From: an uncultured Brevinema sp.
GTDB taxonomy: Bacteria > Spirochaetota > Brevinematia > Brevinematales > Brevinemataceae
Length of the DNA: 48,985 nt
Direction of reading: 5' to 3'
NCBI GenBank assembly: GCA_947036575.1
Contig: CAMQSH010000002.1
Coordinates: forward strand, 1-48,985
The notes beneath the pieces are model-generated. The model saw only the letters and a program-made list of their open reading frames with translations. It was not told the DNA's origin and did no database searches. Position numbers and translations under genes: made by a program. This document shows positions 8,916 to 16,848 of this stretch, piece after piece (position 1 is the first letter of the stretch; every line of letters begins with the position of its first letter).

Positions 8916-9962
8916 TTATTTGGGAGGAATAGGGAGTATACTTTTGAATGTTTCTTCATTAATTGATTGAATAACAAGAGTTAATAAATCAATTTCGTTT
9001 TTAATATCATCCATATGAACAAGGCTTGTTGCTGTATGACAGTAGCGAACAGGGGTGATCAATGCCATTGCCGGGATTCCTATTCCGTAAAGAGCTACAG
9101 AACCTGTATCTGTCCCACCACCACCTAAGATATCATATTGATAGGGAATATTGTGCTTATCTGCTATTGTTGAGAATAATTCAATGAGAGAACGATTACC
9201 AAGTGCTGATTTATCTGCAACACAGAGACAAGGCCCTTTTTTCATGACACGTGTTTGCTGAGAAAATTGAGGAGTGTCTTTACAAGAGGCAACATCTAAG
9301 ATAATAGCAATATCAGGTTTTACAAGATTTGTAGCAGTTTTTGAACCTCTAGTGCCAACTTCTTCTTGAGCTGATCCTATAAAAACTAAATTACAGTCAA
9401 GTTGTTGTTCTGCTAAATTTTTGAAAACTTCCATTCCAATAAAACAAGAAACCCTATCATCTAAAGCTTTTGCTGCAATGATACCTTGATCTTCCCAATA
9501 TTCTGTTGTTGAACGAAGAGAGACACTATCTCCAATATGGATTTTATAAGCTAATACTTCTTCTTTATTAGAAAAACCAGCATCAACATATAAATTATCT
9601 ATACTAATATGTTGAGCAGGGTCTTTATCAGCATAGATACAACCTAAATATTGATCTTTGATAAGAACTCGAGATCCAATTACTTGATAAGGAGATATTC
9701 CACCAAGACTATGAAGACGAATAAATCCATTTTTATCAATATCTCGGACAATAAATCCTACTTCGTCAATATGAGCAACAAGAGCTACCGTTATTTTTTT
9801 TGGATTACCCTTTTTATGACAAATAATACTTCCAAGATTGTCAAATTGAATCTTTTGAGAAGAAGGGGTGAGATCATCTTTTATCAAAGATTGTACAATC
9901 CCCTCATCTCCAGGGATTGCACAGGCTTCTGTTAATTTTTTTAATAAATTATATTGTATCAT
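8916..9962 (-). CDS. M42-family glutamyl/deblocking aminopeptidase (FrvX/PepA-like)
   Basis: A 348-residue cytoplasmic metalloaminopeptidase. M42 motifs are in order: LVAHIDEVGFIV (first zinc His), the ALDDRVSCF block with the bridging Asp, GSAQEEVGTRGS (catalytic Glu and ligand), IILDVA, GGGGTDTGSVALYGIGIPAMALITPVRYCHT (last zinc His). These enzymes form large dodecameric complexes that trim peptides. Some were first annotated as endoglucanases because they sit in sugar operons. The gene is the last of a PTS operon, 9 nt after EIIC, an arrangement resembling the E. coli frv operon, where frvX accompanies fructose-like PTS genes. Its link to the transported sugar is unknown. Confidence 0.9.
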   Translation of the reverse strand: MIQYNLLKKLTEACAIPGDEGIVQSLIKDDLTPSSQKIQFDNLGSIICHKKGNPKKITVALVAHIDEVGFIVRDIDKNGFIRLHSLGGISPYQVIGSRVLIKDQYLGCIYADKDPAQHISIDNLYVDAGFSNKEEVLAYKIHIGDSVSLRSTTEYWEDQGIIAAKALDDRVSCFIGMEVFKNLAEQQLDCNLVFIGSAQEEVGTRGSKTATNLVKPDIAIILDVASCKDTPQFSQQTRVMKKGPCLCVADKSALGNRSLIELFSTIADKHNIPYQYDILGGGGTDTGSVALYGIGIPAMALITPVRYCHTATSLVHMDDIKNEIDLLTLVIQSINEETFKSILPIPPK

Positions 9963-9971
9963 TATTTAGTC

Positions 9972-11342
9972 CTAGAAATCTAAATCTAGTTTATCTAATG
10001 TTTTTTGATCTTCTTCTGAAAAATGAGAATTAGTTTGACCAGAGTCCAAAATAGCTTGGTTTTCTTTTTCTTTTTCTAATTCTTGTTTTTCAAGAATTCT
10101 AAAGAAAGGATTATAAATACAGAAAGAAAGTACTAATTGCATACACTGAACAAGAGGTGTTTTCCAGTCAAAATTCAATAAATATCCTTCAAAAAATAGG
10201 GGAAGATAAGGAGGGTCAAAGAATGGTCTCCCTAGAAATCCCATTTGCATTAATGCTAGAGGGAAGAGCCCACAAAGAGATCCACCAATAATAAAAGGAA
10301 TAAGAAGGACAGGGTTTAAGATCACAGGGACACCAAACAATACAGGCTCATTAATACCAAAACAGGCTGGAATTAAAGAAATCAGTCCAATTTTTCTATA
10401 GCGTTCACTTTTACTTAATAGCATGGAGATAATGAGCCCCATTGTTACCCCAGATCCTGTGAAGTTTACAAAAGCGGAAAAAGCACCACCTGTAACATAG
10501 TGAGGAAGAGCTAAGCCAGCTTCTTTAGCAACAATATTCTCAGCAAGATATTGAACAAATATAGGAGAGAGGATAGGACTAAGCACAGCAGAGTGAATAC
10601 CAAAAAACCAGAATGTTAAACGAAGCATAATAACGAACCATACGATTAAAAGATTGTCCATACCGTTAATAGCAGGAGCAAGAACAGACATAACTAATTC
10701 AGGAAGAAGAAGTCCGCCAGACCATTCAGAAATAAAATGACGAGCTGATACAAAAATAAAACCAATAAATGCTGCTGGTGTAATTAATTCAAAAGAACGA
10801 GAAACAAAATCAGGTACTCCTTCAGGCATCTGAATAATTAGTTTATGGATAGTGAAAAACCGATAAATCTCAACAGCAAGAATAGCTACAAAAATACCTG
10901 TAAATAATCCCTTGGAATCAAGATAAGTAGGATCAAGCATCCCATCAGCAGTGTAGGTAACTGTTAAAATTAAAAATGCAAAAACAGATAAGATAACAGA
11001 ACCAACAATATAAATTTTATAAATTTCACTCAAAAAATATGCTATTCCTATGACAGCATAAATAGCAACAAGACCTAAAGAAAGCTTAATTAATAGATCT
11101 ATTAGATAAGAATTATTTAAAAACCAATCTTGAACAGCGACAGAATTTGGGAAAACATTTTTGATAGTTTTTAATGGGTAGGCTAAAGAACCTAAAAGAA
11201 GAATAGGGGTTAATACAACCATTCCCTTTTTAACAGAACTCAAGTGAGGCTGTTTATCGATTTTTTCTGCAATAGGAACTAAGGTGCGGCGAATTATTTT
11301 ATCAAATTTTTCAAACATTGATTCAAAAACTGTTTGACTCAT
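9972..11342 (-). CDS. PTS EIIC, lactose/cellobiose (CelB) family
   Basis: A 456-residue membrane permease of the phosphotransferase system with about 10 transmembrane helices. The Lac-family signature is clear: PACFGINEPVLFGVPVILNPVLLIPF, with the conserved Glu and Asn. So are the HSAVLSPI element and the N-terminal cytoplasmic helix typical of CelB-like EIIC. It imports and phosphorylates a beta-glucoside or chitobiose-like disaccharide together with the EIIB encoded 37 nt upstream. The C-terminal 40 residues are charged and probably cytoplasmic. No EIIA and no phospho-beta-glycosidase gene lies in the operon, so the exact sugar stays open. Confidence 0.9.
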   Translation of the reverse strand: MSQTVFESMFEKFDKIIRRTLVPIAEKIDKQPHLSSVKKGMVVLTPILLLGSLAYPLKTIKNVFPNSVAVQDWFLNNSYLIDLLIKLSLGLVAIYAVIGIAYFLSEIYKIYIVGSVILSVFAFLILTVTYTADGMLDPTYLDSKGLFTGIFVAILAVEIYRFFTIHKLIIQMPEGVPDFVSRSFELITPAAFIGFIFVSARHFISEWSGGLLLPELVMSVLAPAINGMDNLLIVWFVIMLRLTFWFFGIHSAVLSPILSPIFVQYLAENIVAKEAGLALPHYVTGGAFSAFVNFTGSGVTMGLIISMLLSKSERYRKIGLISLIPACFGINEPVLFGVPVILNPVLLIPFIIGGSLCGLFPLALMQMGFLGRPFFDPPYLPLFFEGYLLNFDWKTPLVQCMQLVLSFCIYNPFFRILEKQELEKEKENQAILDSGQTNSHFSEEDQKTLDKLDLDF

Positions 11343-11379
11343 TGGTCACTCCTAATTTATATATATTTATATAATTATT

Positions 11380-11712
11380 TTATTTATTATGATATTTATG
11401 ATGTGCGATTAGAGCTTGCTTGAGGACAGTAGCTCCGTCCATTGCTCCATAAACATCTGCTGCCAATACGTAAATTGGTATACCATGTTCATCTGCTAGG
11501 CGCTGTACTTCTTCTTTTTTGTGACCTACTTGTGGTCCTAATAAAACAATATCAAATTGATCTATCTTGGAAGATAAAGCATCTACGGGAATTGCTTCCA
11601 TAGGGGTGAAATCTTTGATATCTAATTTCTCACTATTTTCGATGGTTTTCTTAATAGAATTCATCATCATAGTTGTGGAAAAACCACCTGCACAAACTAA
11701 TACAATTTTCAT
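11380..11712 (-). CDS. PTS EIIB, lactose/cellobiose family
   Basis: A 110-residue cytoplasmic phosphocarrier. The phosphorylated Cys is C7 in LVCAGGFSTT, the standard Lac-type EIIB P-loop, and PQVGHKKEEVQRLAD and the C-terminal ALIAHHKYHNK follow the family pattern. Length is normal. It is first in the operon with EIIC and the M42 peptidase, behind a strong Shine-Dalgarno (AAGGAG). It passes phosphate from an unlinked EIIA to the sugar carried by EIIC. Confidence 0.9.
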   Translation of the reverse strand: MKIVLVCAGGFSTTMMMNSIKKTIENSEKLDIKDFTPMEAIPVDALSSKIDQFDIVLLGPQVGHKKEEVQRLADEHGIPIYVLAADVYGAMDGATVLKQALIAHHKYHNK

Positions 11713-11753
11713 TATATCTACTCCTTAGTTTATTATTTTATACATTCTAACAC

Positions 11754-11801
11754 AAAACTTGATTATATATTATAGCATATAATTTTATATAATCAAGTTT
11801 T
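11754..11801. promoter_or_regulatory. 16-bp inverted repeat enclosing the PTS operon promoter
   Basis: Perfect 16-bp arms (AAAACTTGATTATATA and its complement) at 11754-11769 and 11786-11801 with a 16-nt spacer. The minus-strand promoter lies inside: -35 TTGATT (11796-11791) and -10 TATAAT (11774-11769), 16-bp spacing. The symmetry suggests a regulator bound at both half sites. A hairpin role is possible, because the plus strand continues into a T-run. Confidence 0.6.
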
Positions 11802-11833
11802 TTTTTACTAAAATTTAGAAATTCTGTTAATCA

Positions 11834-11862
11834 TTGTAATTCTTAGTGATATATAATATAAT
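11834..11862 (+). promoter_or_regulatory. Promoter for the 198-residue membrane protein gene
   Basis: TTGTAA at 11834-11839 and TATAAT at 11857-11862, 17-bp spacing, about 30 nt ahead of the start codon. Confidence 0.5.
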
Positions 11863-11893
11863 ATAATGTGTTGTAGAAATGTGAGGAGTTGTA

Positions 11894-12490
11894 ATGAAAA
11901 AGTATGATTTTATTTTTCTTTTTTTACTTTTAATTATACTAATCTTAATGTCTTTTGGTTTTTCTGTTTTTGTAGTTAAAGATATTTGGGATAATGGAGA
12001 AATACTTGATAAAGCTATTGGTTATTTCGGGGCATTAGGACTACCTGCTGTGTTGTTCTATTGGGAATGGAAAAGAAATAGAGATAAAAAAGAAGAGTTA
12101 GATCAAAAAATTTATGATCATGTAAACAAGCTTCAAAAAGATTTAACAGATTGTTTTCAATATACAAGTATTCACTTTCTACATAATAAAATAACAACAA
12201 TACCTATTATTACACTAACGAATATGTTTAGTATTTTTAATGAAAGACTAAGCTATTTGTATCCTAGTTTAAGTCAACAAAAGATGATATATGAGATTTT
12301 AGCTGAATGTAAAATAGTTGCTCAACGTGATGGTGAATATTTTTTGTATGAAGAATATCATATGTTGAGTGATGTGAAAGATGTAGGGCTAACATATCAA
12401 AATATTTGTAATGAGATAACTCATAAAATTGAGAATAATGATTATTATGATAAGATTAAACAATATTTAGAAGTTAATTTTTATAAATAA
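11894..12490 (+). CDS. Unknown membrane protein with two N-terminal helices
   Basis: A 198-residue protein I do not recognise. Two hydrophobic segments (about 6-29 and 42-58) form an N-terminal hairpin. A charged stretch follows (WKRNRDKKEELDQKIYDHVNKLQKD) that could be a short coiled coil, then a helical C-terminal domain rich in Tyr, Ile and Asn. The cytoplasmic side is suggested by Lys/Arg after helix 2. The layout recalls small phage- or defence-associated membrane proteins, but no motif supports that. It has its own promoter and an adequate Shine-Dalgarno (GAGGAG). Confidence 0.65.
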   Translation: MKKYDFIFLFLLLIILILMSFGFSVFVVKDIWDNGEILDKAIGYFGALGLPAVLFYWEWKRNRDKKEELDQKIYDHVNKLQKDLTDCFQYTSIHFLHNKITTIPIITLTNMFSIFNERLSYLYPSLSQQKMIYEILAECKIVAQRDGEYFLYEEYHMLSDVKDVGLTYQNICNEITHKIENNDYYDKIKQYLEVNFYK

Positions 12491-12524
12491 TCACTTAAAA
12501 ATTGAAGTTTGAGGAGGTGTTAAG

Positions 12525-12773
12525 ATGACGATTAAAAATCGTATAAAAATGGTTAATTTAATAAATAAATGTAAGTTTCATACTCTTTTTATAATCTTCA
12601 AAAGCTTCTATACTATGAAAAATTACTTATCCATACTAATTCTTATAATCGTAAATGGTGTTCTATCAGTATGCCTTTTTATCTATAGACTTACCAAAAG
12701 ATTTCTCTTAGCATTCGTCATTGCTGTTTGTAGATTGATTCTAGCGATACGATCAATTAATGATAGCGATTAA
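12525..12773 (+). CDS. Small membrane protein, uncertain
   Basis: An 82-residue frame beginning 34 nt after the preceding gene behind a very good Shine-Dalgarno (GAGGAGGTG, 6 nt before ATG). It ends just before a strong terminator. It is Arg/Lys-rich with one clear hydrophobic helix (about 33-53) and a second weaker one (about 60-72). Not recognised. The ribosome-binding site and its place before the terminator argue for a real gene. Its short length and odd composition argue against. Confidence 0.45.
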   Translation: MTIKNRIKMVNLINKCKFHTLFIIFKSFYTMKNYLSILILIIVNGVLSVCLFIYRLTKRFLLAFVIAVCRLILAIRSINDSD

Positions 12774-12785
12774 AACAATACTATA

Positions 12786-12817
12786 AAAAAAGCCCCTAAA
12801 TTAATAGGGGCTTTTTT
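12786..12817. terminator. Bidirectional terminator
   Basis: A perfect 13-bp stem (AAAAAAGCCCCTA / TAGGGGCTTTTTT) with a 6-nt loop. It sits between the small membrane protein gene and the convergent GH4 gene, and has T-runs on both strands. Confidence 0.85.
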
Positions 12818-12865
12818 AGCTAAATAATTTAGTTAAATATTTTAATAATCATTCTAAGTTAATAA

Positions 12866-14188
12866 TTATTTTAATTTTGGCCAGAAGTCTTTATTAGCTT
12901 CGATGAGATCATCTAGTATTTGTTTTGCAACACTTGCACTAGGAACCATTCTTGATAAGGTAATTGCTTGCCACATTTTTAAGTAAGAACCTTCTATCCA
13001 AGCTTCAACAACTAATTTTTCAACGGCTATTTGTTGCTCCATGAGTCCTTTTTGAAAACGAGGAATCTCCCCAACAGTTAAAGGTTCTGGTCCTGAATAC
13101 CCTACAATACAAGGAATTTCTACCATTGCATTGGCATCAAAGTTAGAAATAGCACCTTGATTAGGAACGATTAATAACATTCTTTCTCCTGTATTAGAGG
13201 TGATAGCTGTTGCTAAATCCACAATATAAGTAGCGTGTCCACCTATTTCAAATTTAGAATCTTTAGCAGTTCCATTTTGAACGATACGACGACATTCGCC
13301 GAACACTTCTTTTTCACGTCCTGCTCTTACCATATCTGTTCTTGTGTAGTTGATATCAGAATGTCCTACAACGTGATCTGGATAGAGATAATATTTTAAA
13401 TAGGTGTTGGGTAATGTAGTAGGATCTAGATCATGGACTTTTTTTGCCATAGTGAAGGTGTCTGTCCAATCTTCATCAGCATGAAACCCAGGAAAACCAG
13501 CATAACCAAATTTTGAAACATGTTCATGTAATTTTGGCATAAGGTCTTTTCCAGTTGATTTTTCGATAATTTTTGTCCACCAACCAAAATGATTGAGTCC
13601 ATAATAAGAAACTTGCATTTCTTTACGTGATTTGAGTCCTAAAATAGATGCCATAGCATCTTCAATACCAATAGGCATATCACAAATATTTAATACTTTA
13701 GAATTTGGTTTTAGCCTACGTGTTGCTTCAGCAACGATAGCTGCTGGATTAGAATAATTTAACATCCAAGCATCGGGAGAGTATTTTTCCATAAAGTCAA
13801 TAAGCTCGATAACTCCACCTATAGAACGCATACCATAAGACATACCTCCTGGTCCACAAGTTTCTTGTCCTACAACACCATACTTGAGCGGGATTTTTTC
13901 ATCAAGAGAACGCATTTCATATTTACCCACACGAATATGTGCCATTACAAAATCTACATCGGTAAATGCTACTTTTGGATCTGTGGTATAGCTGAATTTA
14001 ATATCTGGAGCTTGTTCTTTCATAATGATTGCACAAGCGTCTCCAACGATAGCTTGTCTTTCAGCGTCATTATCATACAGTTTTAGCTCTCTTAATGGTA
14101 GTCTATCCTGTTGACTTAAAAGTAGTAATAAAATTTCAGGGGTAAAGGTACTCCCTCCGCCTGCAATAACAATTGAATATTTTTTCAT
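12866..14188 (-). CDS. glvA: 6-phospho-alpha-glucosidase, GH4 (GlvA/MalH)
   Basis: A 440-residue cytoplasmic enzyme that hydrolyses maltose-6'-phosphate and related phospho-alpha-glucosides using NAD+ and Mn2+. The N-terminal nucleotide-binding fold starts IVIAGGGSTFTPE. The MAHIRVGKYEMR and VVGQETCGPGG blocks are typical. The C-D-M-P motif at 169-172 (Cys and Asp as metal and substrate ligands) marks the alpha-glucosidase branch of GH4, and H200 in GLNHFGWW is the second ligand. The sequence and length follow B. subtilis GlvA closely. It lies 32 nt after the EIICB gene, so transport and hydrolysis of the same phosphosugar are coupled. Confidence 0.95.
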   Translation of the reverse strand: MKKYSIVIAGGGSTFTPEILLLLLSQQDRLPLRELKLYDNDAERQAIVGDACAIIMKEQAPDIKFSYTTDPKVAFTDVDFVMAHIRVGKYEMRSLDEKIPLKYGVVGQETCGPGGMSYGMRSIGGVIELIDFMEKYSPDAWMLNYSNPAAIVAEATRRLKPNSKVLNICDMPIGIEDAMASILGLKSRKEMQVSYYGLNHFGWWTKIIEKSTGKDLMPKLHEHVSKFGYAGFPGFHADEDWTDTFTMAKKVHDLDPTTLPNTYLKYYLYPDHVVGHSDINYTRTDMVRAGREKEVFGECRRIVQNGTAKDSKFEIGGHATYIVDLATAITSNTGERMLLIVPNQGAISNFDANAMVEIPCIVGYSGPEPLTVGEIPRFQKGLMEQQIAVEKLVVEAWIEGSYLKMWQAITLSRMVPSASVAKQILDDLIEANKDFWPKLK

Positions 14189-14220
14189 AATAGTCTCCTA
14201 ACTATAATAAGATTTATATT

Positions 14221-15798
14221 TTATTTTTTTAATAATTCTTCAAATTTAGATCGTACTTGTGGTACAGATAATCCTACAATTACTTGTACAGAGTGACCTT
14301 CTTTCATGATTCCATGGGCTTTTGCTTCTTTAAAAATATTTGGACTCTGTACAATATTTGGATTTTTCACCATTACACGAAGTCTAGTAGCACAATTAGT
14401 TACAGAATCAATGTTCTCAGCTCCTCCAAGAGCACTTAAAAAAGCTATAGCTTGATCGGCAAAGGTAGAGTTAGAACCTTTTTTCTTACTCTCAACATCT
14501 TCTTTTGTATAAAGTTTTATAGTTTCTGCATTATCTTCTCTACCTGGAGTTTTTAGATCTTGTTTGAGGATAATAAATCGGAATACAACAAACCAGATGA
14601 CGGTAAAAGACAATCCTATAATAATATGTAGAAACACTAGTTCTGGATAATTTTTGAAAGTAAAAATCCAATTGGCAGTTATTAGCTCTAATAAACCAGC
14701 TCCTTGATTACCAACAATACCAGCCATATAGAGACACATAGCCAAGGTAGCAGCTAATAAAGAATGTATTAAAAATAATACGGGTGCGATAAATAAGAAA
14801 GTAAATTCTAATGGTTCTGTAATACCAACGATTATTGCCGTTAGTGTTGCTGGAATTAGTAATGCAGCAATTTTTTTCTTATTTTCTGGTTTAGCGGTAG
14901 TATATAGAGCCAAGGCAATACCCACACTACCAAAAACTTTAGAATTTCCATGTAGTGCAAATCCACCTTCAGGAAAGACTTCTTTTAAAGGTAGCCCTGA
15001 ATTAACAAAGGTGTTAACATTTTCAAACCATGCTACGACTATACCATTTTCTACAACAGCTGGTCCAAAGGCAAAAGGTCCATAAATAAAATGATGTAAT
15101 CCTGTTGGGATTAAAATACGTTCTAAGAAAGTAAATATCCATACACCTATAGCCCCAGAACTAGCTAAGAATCCTTGCATAGCTTCTATACCTCTTTGTA
15201 TAGGAGGCCAAATCCAACAAGTAGTAAAAGCCAAGGCAAACATCGCAAAAAATCCTATTAGATGAACCAAAGATGTTCCTTGAAATACGCCTAGATAGTC
15301 AGGTAATTGTAATTCATAATAACGATTATGAATGGCAGTTACAATACCACCCACTAAAATTCCACCAAGGATACTAGTATCTAATGTTTTAATCCCAGCT
15401 ATTAAAGTGAGTCCACTAACGCCACCCACTGCTTGATTAAAATCAACTCCAAAGTTTGGTCCCCAAAATCCAAGAATTGCAGCAATAAAATAATTAAAAC
15501 TTAAGTAACAAATAAAAGTAGCTAGTACAGCTCTTTCGGGAGCTGTCTTTGATAATCCTATAGGGATTCCTAAACAGAAAAATAGAGGCATGTTACGAAA
15601 AATAGTCCACGCACCTTCCTCGAGAATCACAAGGATCTTGTAAAAAAAACTATCTGGATTTGCAATAGAACCAACGATATTTGGATCCTTAAAAACAATA
15701 GTCAAACCGACTAAAAGCCCTGAAAAGGAAAATAGTAGCACAGGTACGAACATTGCAGCACCAAATCGCTGCATTCCTTCTTTAATATTAATACTCAT
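14221..15798 (-). CDS. glvC: PTS EIICB, maltose/alpha-glucoside specific (GlvC/MalP type)
   Basis: A 525-residue fusion. The membrane EIIC part (about 1-420) has LERILIPTGLHHFIYGPFAFGPAVV and GITEPLEFTFLFIAP, both family signatures. The EIIB domain (about 445-525) has its phosphorylated Cys at C469 in VTNCATRLRV. It imports maltose or another alpha-glucoside and releases it as the 6-phosphate for the GH4 enzyme downstream. It has no EIIA domain, so it depends on a glucose-type EIIA encoded elsewhere. A minus-strand promoter lies at 15842-15869. Confidence 0.94.
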   Translation of the reverse strand: MSINIKEGMQRFGAAMFVPVLLFSFSGLLVGLTIVFKDPNIVGSIANPDSFFYKILVILEEGAWTIFRNMPLFFCLGIPIGLSKTAPERAVLATFICYLSFNYFIAAILGFWGPNFGVDFNQAVGGVSGLTLIAGIKTLDTSILGGILVGGIVTAIHNRYYELQLPDYLGVFQGTSLVHLIGFFAMFALAFTTCWIWPPIQRGIEAMQGFLASSGAIGVWIFTFLERILIPTGLHHFIYGPFAFGPAVVENGIVVAWFENVNTFVNSGLPLKEVFPEGGFALHGNSKVFGSVGIALALYTTAKPENKKKIAALLIPATLTAIIVGITEPLEFTFLFIAPVLFLIHSLLAATLAMCLYMAGIVGNQGAGLLELITANWIFTFKNYPELVFLHIIIGLSFTVIWFVVFRFIILKQDLKTPGREDNAETIKLYTKEDVESKKKGSNSTFADQAIAFLSALGGAENIDSVTNCATRLRVMVKNPNIVQSPNIFKEAKAHGIMKEGHSVQVIVGLSVPQVRSKFEELLKK

Positions 15799-15816
15799 TA
15801 TTAACTCCTATGTTTT

Positions 15817-15837
15817 AATTTGTATCTAAATTTGTAT
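15817..15837. repeat. Direct repeat in the leader of the alpha-glucoside PTS operon
   Basis: Two copies of AATTTGTAT (15817-15825 and 15829-15837), 12 bp centre to centre. They lie between the -10 box and the start codon on the minus strand, so a regulator bound there would block early elongation. Confidence 0.4.
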
Positions 15838-15841
15838 TTAT

Positions 15842-15869
15842 ATTATAATTCATATCTTAAATTAAACAA
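15842..15869 (-). promoter_or_regulatory. Promoter of the alpha-glucoside PTS operon
   Basis: On the minus strand, TTGTTT (15869-15864) and TATAAT (15847-15842) with 16-bp spacing, ahead of the EIICB gene. Confidence 0.55.
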
Positions 15870-15968
15870 CACTTTATTTGATATATAAATATAATTGTTT
15901 AAAATGTTATATTATATATAATTATAAAATCGATAATAAATCTTTTATCAAAAAATTATAAATACCTA

Positions 15969-16002
15969 TTGACATATTATACTATGTGTTATATAGTATA
16001 AT
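15969..16002 (+). promoter_or_regulatory. padR promoter with overlapping operator palindrome
   Basis: TTGACA at 15969-15974 and TATAGT at 15992-15997 with 17-bp spacing. A perfect 10-bp inverted repeat (ATTATACTAT, 7-nt spacer, ATAGTATAAT) covers 15976-16002, that is the whole spacer and -10 box. PadR regulators bind such dyads at their own promoters, so autoregulation is likely. Confidence 0.7.
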
Positions 16003-16019
16003 TGATACGGAGGTATTAT

Positions 16020-16337
16020 GTGGATATACAATTAAAACGAGGTTTACTTGAGATTTGTGTGCTTGCCTCTATGACAAAGGAAGACGTATACGGTTATAAG
16101 CTGATAAAAGCTGTATCTGCCTATATTGAGATATCAGAATCAACGCTTTATCCTATATTAAAACGTTTAGAAAGTGCAGGAGCTGTGAATACCTATTCTA
16201 TAGAACATAATAGCCGTCTGAGAAAATATTATAAGATTACTCCTTCAGGAAGAGATCGTATAAAAGATTTTTTACAAGATTGGGAAAATGTAATGCGTGT
16301 TTATAAATATATTGAGGGAGAATATGACAATGACTAA
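16020..16337 (+). CDS. padR: PadR-family transcriptional regulator
   Basis: A 105-residue winged-helix repressor. I place the start at GTG 16020, not at the upstream in-frame TTG, because GGAGG (16009-16013) is correctly spaced from the GTG and the protein then begins with the standard PadR sequence VDIQLKRGLLEICVLASM. The KEDVYGYKLIKAV and STLYPILKRLESAGAVNTY blocks form the helix-turn-helix and wing. This is a short, subfamily-2 PadR lacking a long C-terminal domain. It overlaps the start of the HAAS gene by 14 nt and is the first gene of a long envelope operon that it probably represses. Confidence 0.92.
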   Translation: MDIQLKRGLLEICVLASMTKEDVYGYKLIKAVSAYIEISESTLYPILKRLESAGAVNTYSIEHNSRLRKYYKITPSGRDRIKDFLQDWENVMRVYKYIEGEYDND

Positions 16338-16848
16338 AACTGAATTTTTAAAAAAATTAGCTAAGGCTTTATCAGATTTAGAAAGCGATGAGCGAGAAAA
16401 ATTCTTATCCTACTACAGGGAAATTATTGAAGATAGAATAGAAAATGGACTAACAGAAATAGATGCCGTAGCAGAAATGGAAAATATCACTATAATTGCA
16501 GAAAGAATCCTCAACGATGTTTCAGCTATAGAAATACCAAAAATAAAGCATCATCCTCTAACTTTAGTATTTGTTATTATTAGTTTTCCTTTATGGGGTT
16601 CTATCAATATCGCTCTACTTATTACTATATGTTTGTTTCTATTTGGTGGTTTTGTCTCTTGTTTGAGCTTTTTTGCATTTATATTTAAGGAACAAGCAAC
16701 AGCATTTATGTTTTTAGGAGTGGGATTGATGGGGCTTGGATTTGGGGTGTTTATGTTAATAGCTTTTATTGCACTGTCAAAAGGCATAAAGCATGTTTTA
16801 CACAATATAGACAACAAACTTTTTAATAGGAAAGGTATTTTAAAATGA
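16324..16848 (+). CDS. DUF1700 / HAAS-domain membrane protein
   Basis: A 174-residue protein when started at ATG 16324, 5 nt after GGGAG; a second ATG at 16330 is also possible. The N-terminal cytoplasmic HAAS part is typical: KTEFLKKLAKALSDLESDEREKFLSYYREIIEDRIENG, then EIDAVAEMENITIIAERIL. Two or more hydrophobic helices fill about 75-160. The family regularly follows PadR genes and precedes DUF4097 genes. Its exact role is not known, but it is thought to act in sensing or signalling at the membrane. It overlaps DUF4097 by ATGA. Confidence 0.85.
   Translation: MTMTKTEFLKKLAKALSDLESDEREKFLSYYREIIEDRIENGLTEIDAVAEMENITIIAERILNDVSAIEIPKIKHHPLTLVFVIISFPLWGSINIALLITICLFLFGGFVSCLSFFAFIFKEQATAFMFLGVGLMGLGFGVFMLIAFIALSKGIKHVLHNIDNKLFNRKGILK

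Noticed and set aside
16002..16019. TTG start for PadR
   Set aside because: The GTG at 16020 has the correctly spaced GGAGG and starts the conserved PadR sequence; the TTG lies in the operator and -10 region.
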